Counted from the stretch's first letter, positions 8,760 through 18,618 are shown. The stretch: 64,000 nt of DNA from Thiomicrorhabdus lithotrophica (GCF_029201445.1 NZ_CP102381.1:310001-374000), one strand, 5' to 3'. Translations and numbers: made by a program. Notes: generated by a model from the sequence alone, not told the origin.

Positions 8760-9812
8760 TTATTCTGCTTTTTCAGGTAGTTCAGTTTCTAATATAATTC
8801 TATTTCGGCCATCCTGTTTGGCTTTATATAAAGCTTCATCGGCACGAGCAATAAAGTCTTCATCCGTTTCTATTTCGCCTTTGTAGGAAGCAATTCCAAA
8901 AGAGGCGGTAATCTTTGAAATTGGTTGAGTTTCATTTTTACGTTTTAGCTGTGCTGATTCAATTCCTAAACGAATTTCGTCAGCGCGTTTTTGGGCTTCT
9001 TCGAGTGAAGAGTTTGCAAGTAAAATCGCGAATTCTTCGCCTCCATAACGACAAATCGTTTCATTGTCATTCTTGCTTTTTTTCATGATGCTGGCGTAAT
9101 AACGTAATACGCTATCACCGACTAAGTGGCCATAGGTGTCATTGAATTTTTTAAAGTGGTCAATGTCACTAAGAATGAGGCATAATTTGCTTGGATCATC
9201 TTGCGCATCAAACATGAGTTCTTGTATAGCATTGTTAAAAGCTTTACGGTTGCCAATTTCAGTCAATTCATCTTGCATTGCTTCGGATCGTGCTTCAATT
9301 AATTGTTGACGAAGAACTTTGACCTCTTCAGAACTTTGTGACATCTCATTCTGAAAGGCCATACTGCTTTCTTTCATGGAAGACGCAGCATTTAAGACGT
9401 TGGAGGTAATCGCTTTGACCTGCTCTGCGTTTAAGTTTGGGTTTGAAAGTTGTGATTTACATTCATCTAGTTCTTGAGTATGTGTTTCTAATTTATCACT
9501 CCATGCGTTCATTTTTTTGACCATCATGTCAATTAAACGTCTAAAGGCGCGGTCAAATTCAGAGCTAGAACTATCAGTATCGGTTAGGTATTCGTCATAT
9601 AAACGTTTGCCAACACGATCATTGTAACCAAACGGGTCATGGAGAATTGAATCCATTTCCTGGCGGAATTTTGGATTGTCTCCTTTATAGTACTGGTACC
9701 AAACAAAATAGTTTAGTGGAGTCGGATTGATATTTTGCTCTTCAAAGGCGTCAACTAAGGTTGTAAAGATACGTTTCGCTTTTTCTGGAGCATCTTGTAT
9801 ATCAATTAGCAC
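8760..9812 (-). CDS. GGDEF diguanylate cyclase
   Basis: 350 aa soluble protein making c-di-GMP from GTP. The N-terminal part (about 1-170) is helical with no recognised domain and a coiled-coil-like stretch around 100-175. The GGDEF domain covers about 178-340, with an intact GGEEF signature at residues 257-261 preceded by CRY, so activity is likely. I do not see an RxxD inhibitory site just upstream. The start is GTG, with an AAGGA ribosome-binding sequence 9 bases before it. Single gene bounded by the bidirectional terminator. Confidence 0.9.
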   Translation of the reverse strand: MLIDIQDAPEKAKRIFTTLVDAFEEQNINPTPLNYFVWYQYYKGDNPKFRQEMDSILHDPFGYNDRVGKRLYDEYLTDTDSSSSEFDRAFRRLIDMMVKKMNAWSDKLETHTQELDECKSQLSNPNLNAEQVKAITSNVLNAASSMKESSMAFQNEMSQSSEEVKVLRQQLIEARSEAMQDELTEIGNRKAFNNAIQELMFDAQDDPSKLCLILSDIDHFKKFNDTYGHLVGDSVLRYYASIMKKSKNDNETICRYGGEEFAILLANSSLEEAQKRADEIRLGIESAQLKRKNETQPISKITASFGIASYKGEIETDEDFIARADEALYKAKQDGRNRIILETELPEKAE

Positions 9813-9999
9813 AGGTAAGATTCCTTATATTTTGGCTCTCATTCTTTAGAATTCTACCATGAAAACTGCGTAATTATAGTGGTTTAATCTATCACTTTGA
9901 GGTGTTTTGAATATCAAATTAAAATCCATGAATCTATAGAGAAATTTAAAATAAAGGGTTATAGTTTGGCTTTGTTTAAATGCTTTTGAGGTCTCTAAA

Positions 10000-10251
10000 A
10001 TGTTAAATCCATCTCAACTGGAATCTGTTGCTAAAAAAATTGCTGAAATCATCCCTGAGGGTTTTGGAGAAATGCCTGCTGGTATGCAGTCACAAGTGAA
10101 GACTGTGTTGGCCAGTGCTTTTGATAAGATGGAGTTAGTGACACGTGAAGAGTTTGATATTCAATCAGGAGTGCTTGCCAAAACGCGTTCTAAGTTAGAG
10201 CAACTTGAAAAGCAAGTGGTTGAGTTGGAACAGCTTTTAAAAGATAAATAA
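10000..10251 (+). CDS. ubiK: Ubiquinone biosynthesis accessory factor UbiK (YqiC family)
   Basis: 83 aa. N-terminal amphipathic helix and a C-terminal coiled coil (about 57-83, Leu/Glu/Lys heptads), typical of the BMFP/YqiC family, which forms a trimer and assists the aerobic ubiquinone pathway with UbiJ. It lies 12 bases before comM, and a UbiK-ComM pairing is common in gammaproteobacteria. Confidence 0.85.
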   Translation: MLNPSQLESVAKKIAEIIPEGFGEMPAGMQSQVKTVLASAFDKMELVTREEFDIQSGVLAKTRSKLEQLEKQVVELEQLLKDK

Positions 10252-10263
10252 CACGGTAATCAA

Positions 10264-11796
10264 ATGTCTTTAGCCTCTTTAAGCACACGTGCCGTTTTAG
10301 GTATGCAATCGCCTCAAGTAACAGTTGAGGTACATGCCAGTAATGGTTTACCTTCCTTCTCCATAGTGGGCCTACCCGAAGCTTCTGTAAAAGAGAGTAA
10401 AGAACGTGTTCGTAGTGCGTTGATTAGCTCTGGATTTAAATTACCTCCTAAACGAATTACTGTAAATCTAGCACCTGCCGATTTGCCGAAGACCGGTGGA
10501 CGTTATGATTTACCTATTGCTTTAGGCATTTTAATTGCCACAGAGCAACTTCAGGTGACGGGCATAGAGAGCTATGAATTTTTTGGTGAACTTGCTTTAA
10601 CGGGTGAGCTACGAGGTATTAAAGGTGTTATTCCAAGCTTGCTAGCAACACATGAACAACACAGAAAAATTATTCTTCCTTTAGAGAATTTAGAAGAAGC
10701 AAGTCTCGTTTTACAAACTTATCCAGAGCTAAAAGGTTTACTGTTTGCGGTTTCTAACCTAAGAGATGCTTGTCGGGTTTTATTAGGTGAAATGCAAGCT
10801 GTTAGTCCTACAAAATCAGAGAACATTTTATCCAATCACTACCTAGAAGATTTATCTGATGTGCAAGGGCAGTTTCAAGCTAAAAGAGCTTTAGAAATAT
10901 CAGCTAGTGGACACCATTCTATGATGATGGTAGGCCCTCCGGGAGCAGGAAAAAGTATGCTTGCTTCTCGGCTGGTAACGATTCTTCCTGATTTAAGTTC
11001 TGAGGAAGCGGTTGAGGTTGCAAGTATTCGTTCCTTAGCTGGTCAGAGTATTACGTCGAGTGACTTTTATCAAAGACCTTTTATCCATCCGCATCATACA
11101 GCATCTTCTGCTGCGATGGTGGGTGGTGGAACAACGCCGAAACCTGGAGCACTTTCTTTAGCACATCACGGAATACTTTTTTTAGATGAACTCCCCGAGT
11201 TTAATCGCGCCGTGTTAGAAGCTTTGCGAGAACCCTTAGAGACCAAATCGGTCAATATCTCAAGGGTCAATCAACATGTTACTTATCCTGCAAACAGTCT
11301 GTTAATCACTGCGATGAATCCCTCGCCTAGTGGTTATTTTCCAGATGATTTAATGGGGCGTTGTAAAGATACACCAGATCAAATACTAAGGTATCAAAAG
11401 AAGATATCAGGCCCATTGTTAGACCGTATTGATTTACATATAGAAGTGCCAGCGGTTGATATTACTGATTTACAAGTCAATAAAGCGAACACTTCAGAGA
11501 AAAGCGAAGATGTTAGGAAGAGAGTATTAAATACAAGAACTATACAGCTGCAAAGGCAGGGCTGTTTTAACTCTGAGTTAAAGGTAAGTGAGCTACAGGA
11601 TTTAATCGAGTTGGATGAGATAAGCCAAGCTTTAATTGAAAAAGCCGTGACTGATTTAGGTTTGTCGGCTCGAGGTTATCATCGTATATTGCGGGTAGCG
11701 AGAACGATAGCGGATATGGATAAGCTGCAAATGATACAGTCTCAACATATTGCAGAGGCTTTGAGCTATCGTTCTACCTCCAAGGTTTTTATGTAG
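10264..11796 (+). CDS. comM: ComM/YifB AAA+ branch-migration helicase
   Basis: 510 aa. N-terminal Lon-like ChlI domain (about 1-190), then a Mg-chelatase-type AAA+ module with Walker A GPPGAGKS at 224-231 and Walker B ILFLDELPEF, and a C-terminal lid (LSARGYHRILRVARTIAD). ComM extends recombination tracts during natural transformation in gammaproteobacteria. With dprA in the same window it supports competence. The stop codon abuts the start of the next gene. Confidence 0.93.
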   Translation: MSLASLSTRAVLGMQSPQVTVEVHASNGLPSFSIVGLPEASVKESKERVRSALISSGFKLPPKRITVNLAPADLPKTGGRYDLPIALGILIATEQLQVTGIESYEFFGELALTGELRGIKGVIPSLLATHEQHRKIILPLENLEEASLVLQTYPELKGLLFAVSNLRDACRVLLGEMQAVSPTKSENILSNHYLEDLSDVQGQFQAKRALEISASGHHSMMMVGPPGAGKSMLASRLVTILPDLSSEEAVEVASIRSLAGQSITSSDFYQRPFIHPHHTASSAAMVGGGTTPKPGALSLAHHGILFLDELPEFNRAVLEALREPLETKSVNISRVNQHVTYPANSLLITAMNPSPSGYFPDDLMGRCKDTPDQILRYQKKISGPLLDRIDLHIEVPAVDITDLQVNKANTSEKSEDVRKRVLNTRTIQLQRQGCFNSELKVSELQDLIELDEISQALIEKAVTDLGLSARGYHRILRVARTIADMDKLQMIQSQHIAEALSYRSTSKVFM

Positions 11797-12483
11797 ATGG
11801 ACTCAATTTATATTACGGCTTTCATTGTCGGTGTTTTGGGTGGTGTGCACTGCTTAGGAATGTGTGGAGGCGTGGTTGGTGGCCTTACTTTTAGTTTAGA
11901 GAGCCGTGTGCAAACGAGTTGGTGGAAAATGATGCCTTTCCAACTATCTTATAATGTAGGGCGATTAAGTAGTTATGTGATTATTGGCGCGATTTTTGGT
12001 GCTTTTGGCGCAACATTAGGCTCGCTTGCCGCTTTTCTTCCAGCGCAACAACTTTTACAAACTATTGCTGGTCTATTTATGATTGCTTTAGGATTATACT
12101 TAGGTGGTTGGTGGTTTGGAGTGGCTAAGATTGAGCGGCTTGGTCAAGGGTTGTGGAATAAAATCGCACCTTTAACGTCAAAGTTAACGCCAGTTAAACA
12201 TTATCACCAGGCCTGGTTATATGGTTTAGTTTGGGGCTGGTTGCCTTGCGGTTTAATTTATAGCATGTTGATAATGGCAATGTCTTCAGGAAGTGCTTTA
12301 AACGGTGCAGGCGTGATGCTAGCCTTTGGTTTAGGAACTTTGCCTAATTTAATGTTAATGGGTGTGTTCGCGTTTTACTTTACGCGTTTATCGAGAATGG
12401 TCTGGGTAAAACGTTTTGCAGGGTTGAGTGTGATTTTAATGGGTGTTTGGCAGTTATATTTAGCCTACAGTGTAACCATATAG
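11797..12483 (+). CDS. Sulfite exporter TauE/SafE-like membrane protein
   Basis: 228 aa, about six hydrophobic helices, with HCLGMCGG at residues 18-25 in the first helix and GWLPCGLIYS in the second half, as in the TauE/SafE-like proteins often found near cbb3 oxidase maturation genes. Substrate unknown; copper or sulfur export are both possible. It starts directly on the comM stop. Copy P4 of the dispersed palindrome is embedded at 12206, read H-Q-A-W-L just before the second conserved motif. Confidence 0.8.
   Translation: MDSIYITAFIVGVLGGVHCLGMCGGVVGGLTFSLESRVQTSWWKMMPFQLSYNVGRLSSYVIIGAIFGAFGATLGSLAAFLPAQQLLQTIAGLFMIALGLYLGGWWFGVAKIERLGQGLWNKIAPLTSKLTPVKHYHQAWLYGLVWGWLPCGLIYSMLIMAMSSGSALNGAGVMLAFGLGTLPNLMLMGVFAFYFTRLSRMVWVKRFAGLSVILMGVWQLYLAYSVTI
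12206..12217. repeat. Dispersed palindrome P4 (ACCAGGCCTGGT)
   Basis: 12-bp perfect palindrome inside the TauE/SafE-like gene, in frame as cac-cag-gcc-tgg-tta (H-Q-A-W-L), the same reading frame as P1 and P10. Confidence 0.9.
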
Positions 12484-12524
12484 AAACTAAAGATACTCAC
12501 CGGAAAAAACAATAAAAGGGAAAT

Positions 12525-12553
12525 AAAAACCAGGTGTTAATACCTGGTTTTTT
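12525..12553. terminator. Bidirectional terminator (ACCAGGT / ACCTGGT stem)
   Basis: Stem ACCAGGT (12529-12535) and ACCTGGT (12542-12548) with a 6-nt loop, flanked by A-run and T-run. It ends the comM operon and the convergent lapE gene. The stem resembles a split half of the dispersed palindrome. Confidence 0.88.
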
Positions 12554-12590
12554 ATTGGGTTAGAACAAAAGTTTAAAATCAAGAATCAAA

Positions 12591-13931
12591 CTATTGATTA
12601 GAGTAATCTGATTCAACAGTGGCATATTTAACATTAACTTGTAGTGTGTCAAGCAGTGTTCCCATACCGTTAAGAATACGGTATTGAGCAATTAAATATT
12701 CACTTTCGCTAGTGACTAATGTTCTTAAGGCGCTATTGTATTCATCTTCAGTGTTTAATAAATCAAGTAAAGAACGACGACCAATGCTGAATTGTTTACG
12801 GTACCCTTCTAAAGTTTCGTAAGTTAGTTTGATATGTTCTTTAATATAAACTAATTGCTCCCCCACATACTTTTTAGCACTCCAAGCATAGCGTAAGTTT
12901 TCAATGGTTTGACGGCGTGCATTATTACGAATTTCAGCAGACTGTTGAACAGCAGCTGCTGTACGATTACGGTTAGCTGAATCTTTACCACCATTGTATA
13001 GGTTGTATCTCATGCGTAGCATGGCTTGTAGGTTTTCGTCTTTTCCTTCAATCCCATTGATGTCTTCATCCCAGCGCTTTTCAATCTCAATATCAAAACG
13101 AGGATAATATGTGCTCTTAGCACTTCGATGCTGAGCTTGAGCTTCTGCAATATCCGCATTAGCTGAGCGTAAAGTAGGGTGGTTCAATAAAGCAATATCG
13201 GTCGCTTCTGTCAAAGAAGCAGGAAGCTGAAACTCGACTGATGGTTTAATTAAGTCATTATCAGGCATTCTACCCAATACGCGTTGAAAACGGCTTAAAG
13301 CATCATTGTAGTTGTTTCGAGCGGCCATTTCATTTGAGTTAGCAAGGGCTAGACGAGCTTTTGCTTGGTCAACTTCTACCTGGTTACCAATACCTGCATC
13401 AGTACGTTGCGTGATTTGATCAAGAATTCGTTCATGTGTTTTTTTATTGTCACCCTCGAGTCGAAGTAACTCCTGCTCTTTTAGTAAATTAACATAGGCT
13501 TCGGTCATGTCTAAAGCAATTTGATTTGCTTTGGCTTCAGCGCTATAGGCGGCCGCATCCATCTTGGCTTGCTGGCGATCAATCTCATTCTCAGTTTTAA
13601 AGCCTTCAAAAAGGTTTTCTGTTATGCGAATTGAAGATTCTTTACGAGTTAAACTCGTTGAGGAACCATTAGAGACGTTGTCAGTCTCTTCCAAACCTAT
13701 CCCAGCAGCAATATCAACCGTTGGTAACCAGCTACCTTCAGCGCCATCTAATTCAGCTTGAGTGCCTTGATACACTTTTAACTGCTCTCTGAACTCAGGG
13801 TTATGAATAATTGCATCTTCAATCGTTGGAACGAGTTCCATCGCGTAGCTAGGGTTGGTAAAGCTTGCCTGAAGAATTGCAAGGCTAACTAGCGTTTTGA
13901 CCAGTTTTGAATTCACGTGAGAGTGTCTCAT
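12591..13931 (-). CDS. lapE: TolC-family outer-membrane channel of the Lap type I secretion system (LapE-like)
   Basis: 446 aa. N-terminal signal peptide ending near PSYA, then two repeats of the TolC outer-membrane efflux fold with long helices (for example the LNHPTLRSANADIAEAQAQ region and the GRRSLLDLLNTEDEYNSA segment). It forms the outer-membrane duct for type I secretion and is the last gene of a lapB-lapC-regulator-lapE series on the minus strand. The specific LapE role is inferred from the neighbours. Confidence 0.88.
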   Translation of the reverse strand: MRHSHVNSKLVKTLVSLAILQASFTNPSYAMELVPTIEDAIIHNPEFREQLKVYQGTQAELDGAEGSWLPTVDIAAGIGLEETDNVSNGSSTSLTRKESSIRITENLFEGFKTENEIDRQQAKMDAAAYSAEAKANQIALDMTEAYVNLLKEQELLRLEGDNKKTHERILDQITQRTDAGIGNQVEVDQAKARLALANSNEMAARNNYNDALSRFQRVLGRMPDNDLIKPSVEFQLPASLTEATDIALLNHPTLRSANADIAEAQAQHRSAKSTYYPRFDIEIEKRWDEDINGIEGKDENLQAMLRMRYNLYNGGKDSANRNRTAAAVQQSAEIRNNARRQTIENLRYAWSAKKYVGEQLVYIKEHIKLTYETLEGYRKQFSIGRRSLLDLLNTEDEYNSALRTLVTSESEYLIAQYRILNGMGTLLDTLQVNVKYATVESDYSNQ

Positions 13932-13979
13932 CTTAATTTCCGATACAATTTAATATAATTGAAATCTAATATATTGATT

Positions 13980-14576
13980 TTATTGCCAATTTTTTATCTT
14001 TAATACTAGCGCAAGTCGGTCTGAGACTTCAAGCTTTTCAAATACATTACGTAAATGCGCTTTTACTGTGCGTTCAGTTATTTCAAGTTTTTGGGCAATG
14101 TCTTTATTGGATTGAGCTTCCAAAACCAAAGCGGTAACTTCTTGTTCCCTTTCGGTTAGTAAATTCTTCCAGTCTTCTTTGGGTTGGCTTTCGTTAATTA
14201 ATGATTGTATCATTGCTTGCATTACATTTTGACCAAGCCAAATGCTACCCGCTCTAATGGTAACCAGCGCTTGCTCAATTCTTTCAACACCAGCAAAGGT
14301 GTTCAGATAACCTTTTATGCCTTGTTGAAATAGTTGAAGGCCTTCTAAGTTATTAGGTTCATTTGCAAAAGCGATAACATCAAACTCTTTGGCTAATTCA
14401 GCAATCTGCTCAACAGTAGAATTGGCTGATATCTGGATTAAAATAAGATGTGATTGTGTATCATAGCGATTTGATAAATCAGTTAAGTCATAGAGTATTT
14501 TGGCATCTGTACCACATGCCGTTAACCAGTTTTTTAACGCATTTGGATCTTGTACAAAAATTAGGGGGCGCTTCAT
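13980..14576 (-). CDS. LuxR/FixJ-type regulator with degenerate receiver domain
   Basis: 198 aa. The N-terminal half folds like a receiver but lacks the acidic pocket and phospho-Asp: the strand that should carry Asp reads HLILIQIS. The C-terminal HTH (about 136-198; LTEREQEVTALVLEAQSNKDIAQ, TVKAHLRNVFEKLEV) is typical LuxR. A WLGQ sequence lies where CsgD/VpsT-like biofilm regulators have the c-di-GMP-binding W-[FLM]-[TS]-R, but it does not match that motif. Its place between lapC and lapE suggests control of adhesion or secretion genes. Not phosphorylated in the usual way (inference). Confidence 0.8.
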   Translation of the reverse strand: MKRPLIFVQDPNALKNWLTACGTDAKILYDLTDLSNRYDTQSHLILIQISANSTVEQIAELAKEFDVIAFANEPNNLEGLQLFQQGIKGYLNTFAGVERIEQALVTIRAGSIWLGQNVMQAMIQSLINESQPKEDWKNLLTEREQEVTALVLEAQSNKDIAQKLEITERTVKAHLRNVFEKLEVSDRLALVLKIKNWQ

Positions 14577-14691
14577 TCGTGTGTTAAAACCTTTTTGGTT
14601 TTTAATTCAGTAACTTATAACGGCTCTGAGATTTTTTACGTATTCTAGTGTAAAAGCTATGTGGTTTCTAGTTTATTGTTTCACAATTAGT

Positions 14692-16080
14692 TTACGACTC
14701 TCTTAAAGCGGTATCTTTAGCCTTAATAATCGGTTTAAGTAAATAGTCTAGAACGGTATGTTTGCCAACAATAATATCAACAGAGCTGGTCATGCCTGGT
14801 AGCAAATACAAGGGGTTATCTTTTGTCCCTAAGTGATTTCTATCGGTTTTGATTCGCGCAATATAAAAACTGTTTCCTTCTTCATCGGTAATTGTATCGG
14901 CAGAGATCCGAACGACTGAACCATCTAAACCACCATAGATAGCAAAATCATAGGCCGTAAACTTCACTTTGGCTTTTAGGCCTGGATAGATAAACCCTAT
15001 GTCCGCGGGCAAAATTTTAGTTTCTAGTACAAGTGAATCATCATCTGGTACGATTTCGACAATATCGCTACCTGGTTGAACTACACCGCCAATAGTGTTC
15101 ACAAACATTTGTTTGATGGTTCCATTTACAGGTGATTTTATATCGGTTCTGTCTACTCTGTCTTGTAATGCTGCTTTAGATTTAATTAATTGTTCTTTTT
15201 CCGCTAATACTTCGTTCATCTGTTCTTGTGCGTCATTGGAAAAGGTTTCTTTGGCATCATCTCGTTTTGAGCGCGCTTCAGAAATAGCAGATTTTATTCT
15301 TGGAATAGAGAATTGAACACCTTTTAGTTTAGATAATGCTTCATTCTCTTCTCGTTCTAGTTTGAGTAAATCAACCTGTGAAGCAATCCCTTGCTTTACT
15401 AAAGGCTTCATAAAACTTACTTCTTTTTTAAGAAGGTTGAGTGAGCGCGTCAGTTGTTTTTGTTGACTGTAGGCGTCTTCAAGTTCTAGTTTTTTTTGTT
15501 CGAGTTGTTCAACTAATATATTGTCCGTTGTCAGGAGTTGTTTCTGGCGACCAAGATACAGTTGGTGCTCTCTATCATAGAGTGCTTGTATTAATGGATC
15601 GGTAATAACTTCTTTAGAAATCACAAAAGGAGTATTAAACGCTTCTGCTGCTAAGCGTTGAGATTTAGCCGTTAATTCTGCTTCACGTAATTCACTCTCA
15701 TCAAAAGAGCTTGCAAACTGCGTGTTGTCTAACTTAATTAGAACCTGACCCTTAGTTACCTTATCACCAGAGCGAATGAATAGCTCCTCGACAATACCGC
15801 CTTCTAAGTTTTGAATAATTTGAATTTGAGAGGAGGGTACGACTTTACCTTCACCACGCACGATTTTATCTAGCTCAGCGTAATTCGACCAGACAATTAA
15901 CCAAACAGCGACTAGCAAAATAACCCACACTACCATTTGTGATTTAACCGTAGGTTTTTCTAACGCAGCTTGGCTTAGGCTCGACATATAAGCAATATCC
16001 TGTTCAGCAATATGCTCTTTACGAGATTTTTGAGACACGCTCGGCTCAGCTGATGAATTATCTGGTATTTGATCAGTCAT
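14692..16080 (-). CDS. lapC: HlyD-family membrane fusion protein of type I secretion (LapC-like)
   Basis: 462 aa. Cytoplasmic N-terminus, one transmembrane helix (about 48-66), a biotinyl-lipoyl-like half (GEGKVVPSSQIQ, NLEGGIVEELFIRSGDKV), a long helical hairpin (about 150-310) and a C-terminal beta domain (SPVNGTIKQMFVNTIGGVVQPG). It links the LapB ABC transporter with the outer-membrane channel. It starts 3 bases after the lapB stop, so the genes are translationally close. Confidence 0.92.
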   Translation of the reverse strand: MTDQIPDNSSAEPSVSQKSRKEHIAEQDIAYMSSLSQAALEKPTVKSQMVVWVILLVAVWLIVWSNYAELDKIVRGEGKVVPSSQIQIIQNLEGGIVEELFIRSGDKVTKGQVLIKLDNTQFASSFDESELREAELTAKSQRLAAEAFNTPFVISKEVITDPLIQALYDREHQLYLGRQKQLLTTDNILVEQLEQKKLELEDAYSQQKQLTRSLNLLKKEVSFMKPLVKQGIASQVDLLKLEREENEALSKLKGVQFSIPRIKSAISEARSKRDDAKETFSNDAQEQMNEVLAEKEQLIKSKAALQDRVDRTDIKSPVNGTIKQMFVNTIGGVVQPGSDIVEIVPDDDSLVLETKILPADIGFIYPGLKAKVKFTAYDFAIYGGLDGSVVRISADTITDEEGNSFYIARIKTDRNHLGTKDNPLYLLPGMTSSVDIIVGKHTVLDYLLKPIIKAKDTALRES

Positions 16081-16083
16081 AGT

Positions 16084-18276
16084 TTAGGTGTTCTTATTAA
16101 TTTTTCCAGTTTTTAAGGCTTCTAATACAGTTTGTTTAGCGCCGTCGGCAATCAGTTTACCGTTTTCTATCACCATGAGCCTTTCGGTAAGTTGTAATAG
16201 ACTCATCTTGTGAGTGACGACTAGAGTTGTACTGTTCAAAGTTCCTTTCTGTAGACGGTTAATCATTAATTGTTCTGTTTTAGCATCCATCGCATTAGTT
16301 GGTTCATCGAATAGGTAGATAGGCGCATCAAGTAGTAAGGCTCTAGCTACCCCTATGCTTTGACGCTGACCACCAGATAATGAAGTACCGCCTTCATTGA
16401 CTTTCAAACTATATCCAGATGGGTGCTGTTTAATAAAGTCGTCTACTCCCGCTAATTTAGCCGCTCTAATAATGGTAGAGTCTTCAACATAAGGTGCCCT
16501 ATAGGAGATGTTATCTCTTACATCACCACTGAATAAAGTCACATCTTGAGGTACATAGTTAATGTTGCGGCGAACTTCTGCGGGGTCAAGTTGAGTAATA
16601 TCAATACCATCAATTAAAATTGAACCTTCATCTGCGGTGTAGAAACCTAATATCAGTTTTTCAATGGTCGATTTGCCTGAACCTATTCTTCCGATAATAC
16701 CGACTTTCTCGCCTGGTTTAATAACAAAACTCACTCGGCTTAAAGCGGGTTTGCTTTCACCTGGGTAGGTAAAGCTGACATTGTTAAATTCAATTCGGCC
16801 TTCAAAAACAGGATGTTGAATAAAGCGTTTATGTAATGGGCGTTCAACGTCTTTTGCCATGAGTTCTTCTAAAGACGTCAGTGCTGTTTTAGTTTGTTGG
16901 TAACTCGTGATTAAGTTAGCAAATTGACCCATTGGACCAATTGCACGTTGGCTCAGCATAACGGTGGCAATTAATCCCCCCATAGTTAGGTCACCAGCTT
17001 GAATAATATAAACACCGGCTAAAACGATAATCACTGTACTCATCTGTTGCATAAAGCCCGTCATGCGGCCTAATGAACTTTGTAGCATTTTAGACTTTAA
17101 GCTTGATTTGGCAATCTCGCCAATAGCCTGCTCCCAACGCCATTGAGATCGAGCCTCAACACCTAATGATTTAATGGTTTCCATCGCGGTCAGTGTTTCG
17201 ATTAATACCGCATTTTTTTGGCTGTTTGCTTCATAAGTTGCTTCAATGGCACGTTTAACAGGGCCTTTAAGCGCAAAGCTATAAAAGAGAATAAATAGAA
17301 TAATCGCAATGGGAATCAAGACAATGCTGCCAGCAATATAGAAAATAACCAATAAGAAAATAATGGTAAAAGGCAAATCTACCAAGGTAGCGATAGTACC
17401 AGAGGTTAAGAAACTACGAATACTATCGAACTCTTTGAGCTGGTTGGCAAGCACACCGATAGAACCACCACGATTAGACATGGTTAAGCCAAGCGTTTGT
17501 TCAAAGAGTTTACCTGACATGATTACGTCACTCTTTTTACCGGCAATCTCTAAGAAATAAGAGCGCAAGTACTTGAGAATGATGTCAAACATGTAGACTA
17601 CGCTAACACCAATCGCCAAAACCCATAAAGATTCAACTGCGTTATTAGGAACAATTCTGTCGTAGACGTTCATAACAAATAAAGGGTTGGCAAGCACAAA
17701 AAGATTGATGACAATTGACGCGATTAAGACATCTCTGTAAATCGACTTTGATGACCAAATTGTGCCCCAAAACCAGTGACCTTCTTGAAAGCCCATGAGA
17801 TTTTCAGTTTTTTGCTCATGAAAAGTCTTGTTGGTTAGGTAGATTGCATAACCGAGATAGTCTTCATTAAGTTGTTCAACAGAGACTTGTTTAGAACCTT
17901 CAGGCGCTTCAGGGATAATGATTTTTGCACTATTGTTGTCAATATCCAAGTGTTCGAGAATACAGGCCTGGTTGTTTGAAAGGGTAAGAATACAAGGTAA
18001 AACCAGATTAGAAATATTTTCTAACTTGCGTTCTTTAAAGGTAGCTTCAATATTGGCTCTTTGAGCAGCTCGCTTGAAAATTTCTGGCGTGATATTTTGT
18101 GGATCAATCGGTAAACCAGCAATCAAAGAATCTTTTGAGTAGGGTTGGCGATTTAATTTTGTATAGATAACTAAGCAATCAAGTAAAGGGCTATTTAATT
18201 CAGTATGTACTGAATTTTCATGCTCATTCACGTCTTCTGGAATAATCTCTATTTTATCGTCAATTTGATTCGGCAT
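16084..18276 (-). CDS. lapB: Type I secretion ABC transporter/ATPase (LapB-like)
   Basis: 730 aa. An N-terminal C39-like domain (about 25-150) lacks the clear peptidase signature, as in adhesin exporters that do not cleave a leader. Then come an ABC transmembrane region (about 170-450) and an ATPase with Walker A GRIGSGKST (near 525), signature LSGGQRQSIG (near 630) and Walker B IYLFDEPTNAMD. It would export a large RTX-type adhesin. No such adhesin gene is in the window. A one-armed palindrome copy (ACAGGCCTGG) occurs in the coding DNA at 17962-17971. Confidence 0.93.
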   Translation of the reverse strand: MPNQIDDKIEIIPEDVNEHENSVHTELNSPLLDCLVIYTKLNRQPYSKDSLIAGLPIDPQNITPEIFKRAAQRANIEATFKERKLENISNLVLPCILTLSNNQACILEHLDIDNNSAKIIIPEAPEGSKQVSVEQLNEDYLGYAIYLTNKTFHEQKTENLMGFQEGHWFWGTIWSSKSIYRDVLIASIVINLFVLANPLFVMNVYDRIVPNNAVESLWVLAIGVSVVYMFDIILKYLRSYFLEIAGKKSDVIMSGKLFEQTLGLTMSNRGGSIGVLANQLKEFDSIRSFLTSGTIATLVDLPFTIIFLLVIFYIAGSIVLIPIAIILFILFYSFALKGPVKRAIEATYEANSQKNAVLIETLTAMETIKSLGVEARSQWRWEQAIGEIAKSSLKSKMLQSSLGRMTGFMQQMSTVIIVLAGVYIIQAGDLTMGGLIATVMLSQRAIGPMGQFANLITSYQQTKTALTSLEELMAKDVERPLHKRFIQHPVFEGRIEFNNVSFTYPGESKPALSRVSFVIKPGEKVGIIGRIGSGKSTIEKLILGFYTADEGSILIDGIDITQLDPAEVRRNINYVPQDVTLFSGDVRDNISYRAPYVEDSTIIRAAKLAGVDDFIKQHPSGYSLKVNEGGTSLSGGQRQSIGVARALLLDAPIYLFDEPTNAMDAKTEQLMINRLQKGTLNSTTLVVTHKMSLLQLTERLMVIENGKLIADGAKQTVLEALKTGKINKNT

Positions 18277-18321
18277 TGTGTCCGTTCAGTCCTGAGTTTG
18301 CTAACCTTTCATCTCTGAAGA

Positions 18322-18339
18322 AATATGAATAATCATATT
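18322..18339. promoter_or_regulatory. Inverted repeat upstream of lapB, candidate operator
   Basis: AATATGA-ATAA-TCATATT, 7-bp perfect arms, 46 bp upstream of the lapB start codon. The position fits a regulator site; the binding protein is unknown. Confidence 0.4.
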
Positions 18340-18384
18340 ATCATGGCGAAAAAGGGTGATGAGCCTATTGTAAGGTATTTACGA

Positions 18385-18407
18385 TTAATTATTTTAATGA
18401 TAATTAA
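18385..18407. promoter_or_regulatory. AT-rich inverted repeat upstream of lapB
   Basis: TTAATTAT and ATAATTAA, 8-bp perfect arms with a 7-nt spacer, about 110 bp upstream of lapB. It resembles a Fur-type site only loosely. In AT-rich DNA such dyads can arise by chance. Confidence 0.3.
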
Positions 18408-18583
18408 ACGTTAATAGGTCTTCTTATAAAGTGTTCTAGCAAGCTATTATGCAGAAATAGTCTTAAAAAAAGAACTCTTTAGTTAGGAAATGATAAAAAG
18501 CTTATTCAAAGAAAGGGAAATGTGGAGCTTAGAAGGTTAAACCGATTATTTTGAGTAATGTTTTTGACAAGCTTCTGGTCATT

Positions 18584-18618
18584 AAAACCCTCTATTTTCT
18601 AATGAAAGAAAGAGGGTT
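18584..18618 (-). terminator. Terminator after lapD
   Basis: Stem AACCCTCT (18586-18593) / AGAGGGTT (18611-18618) directly downstream of the lapD stop. On the minus strand it is followed by a short T-tract. Confidence 0.65.
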
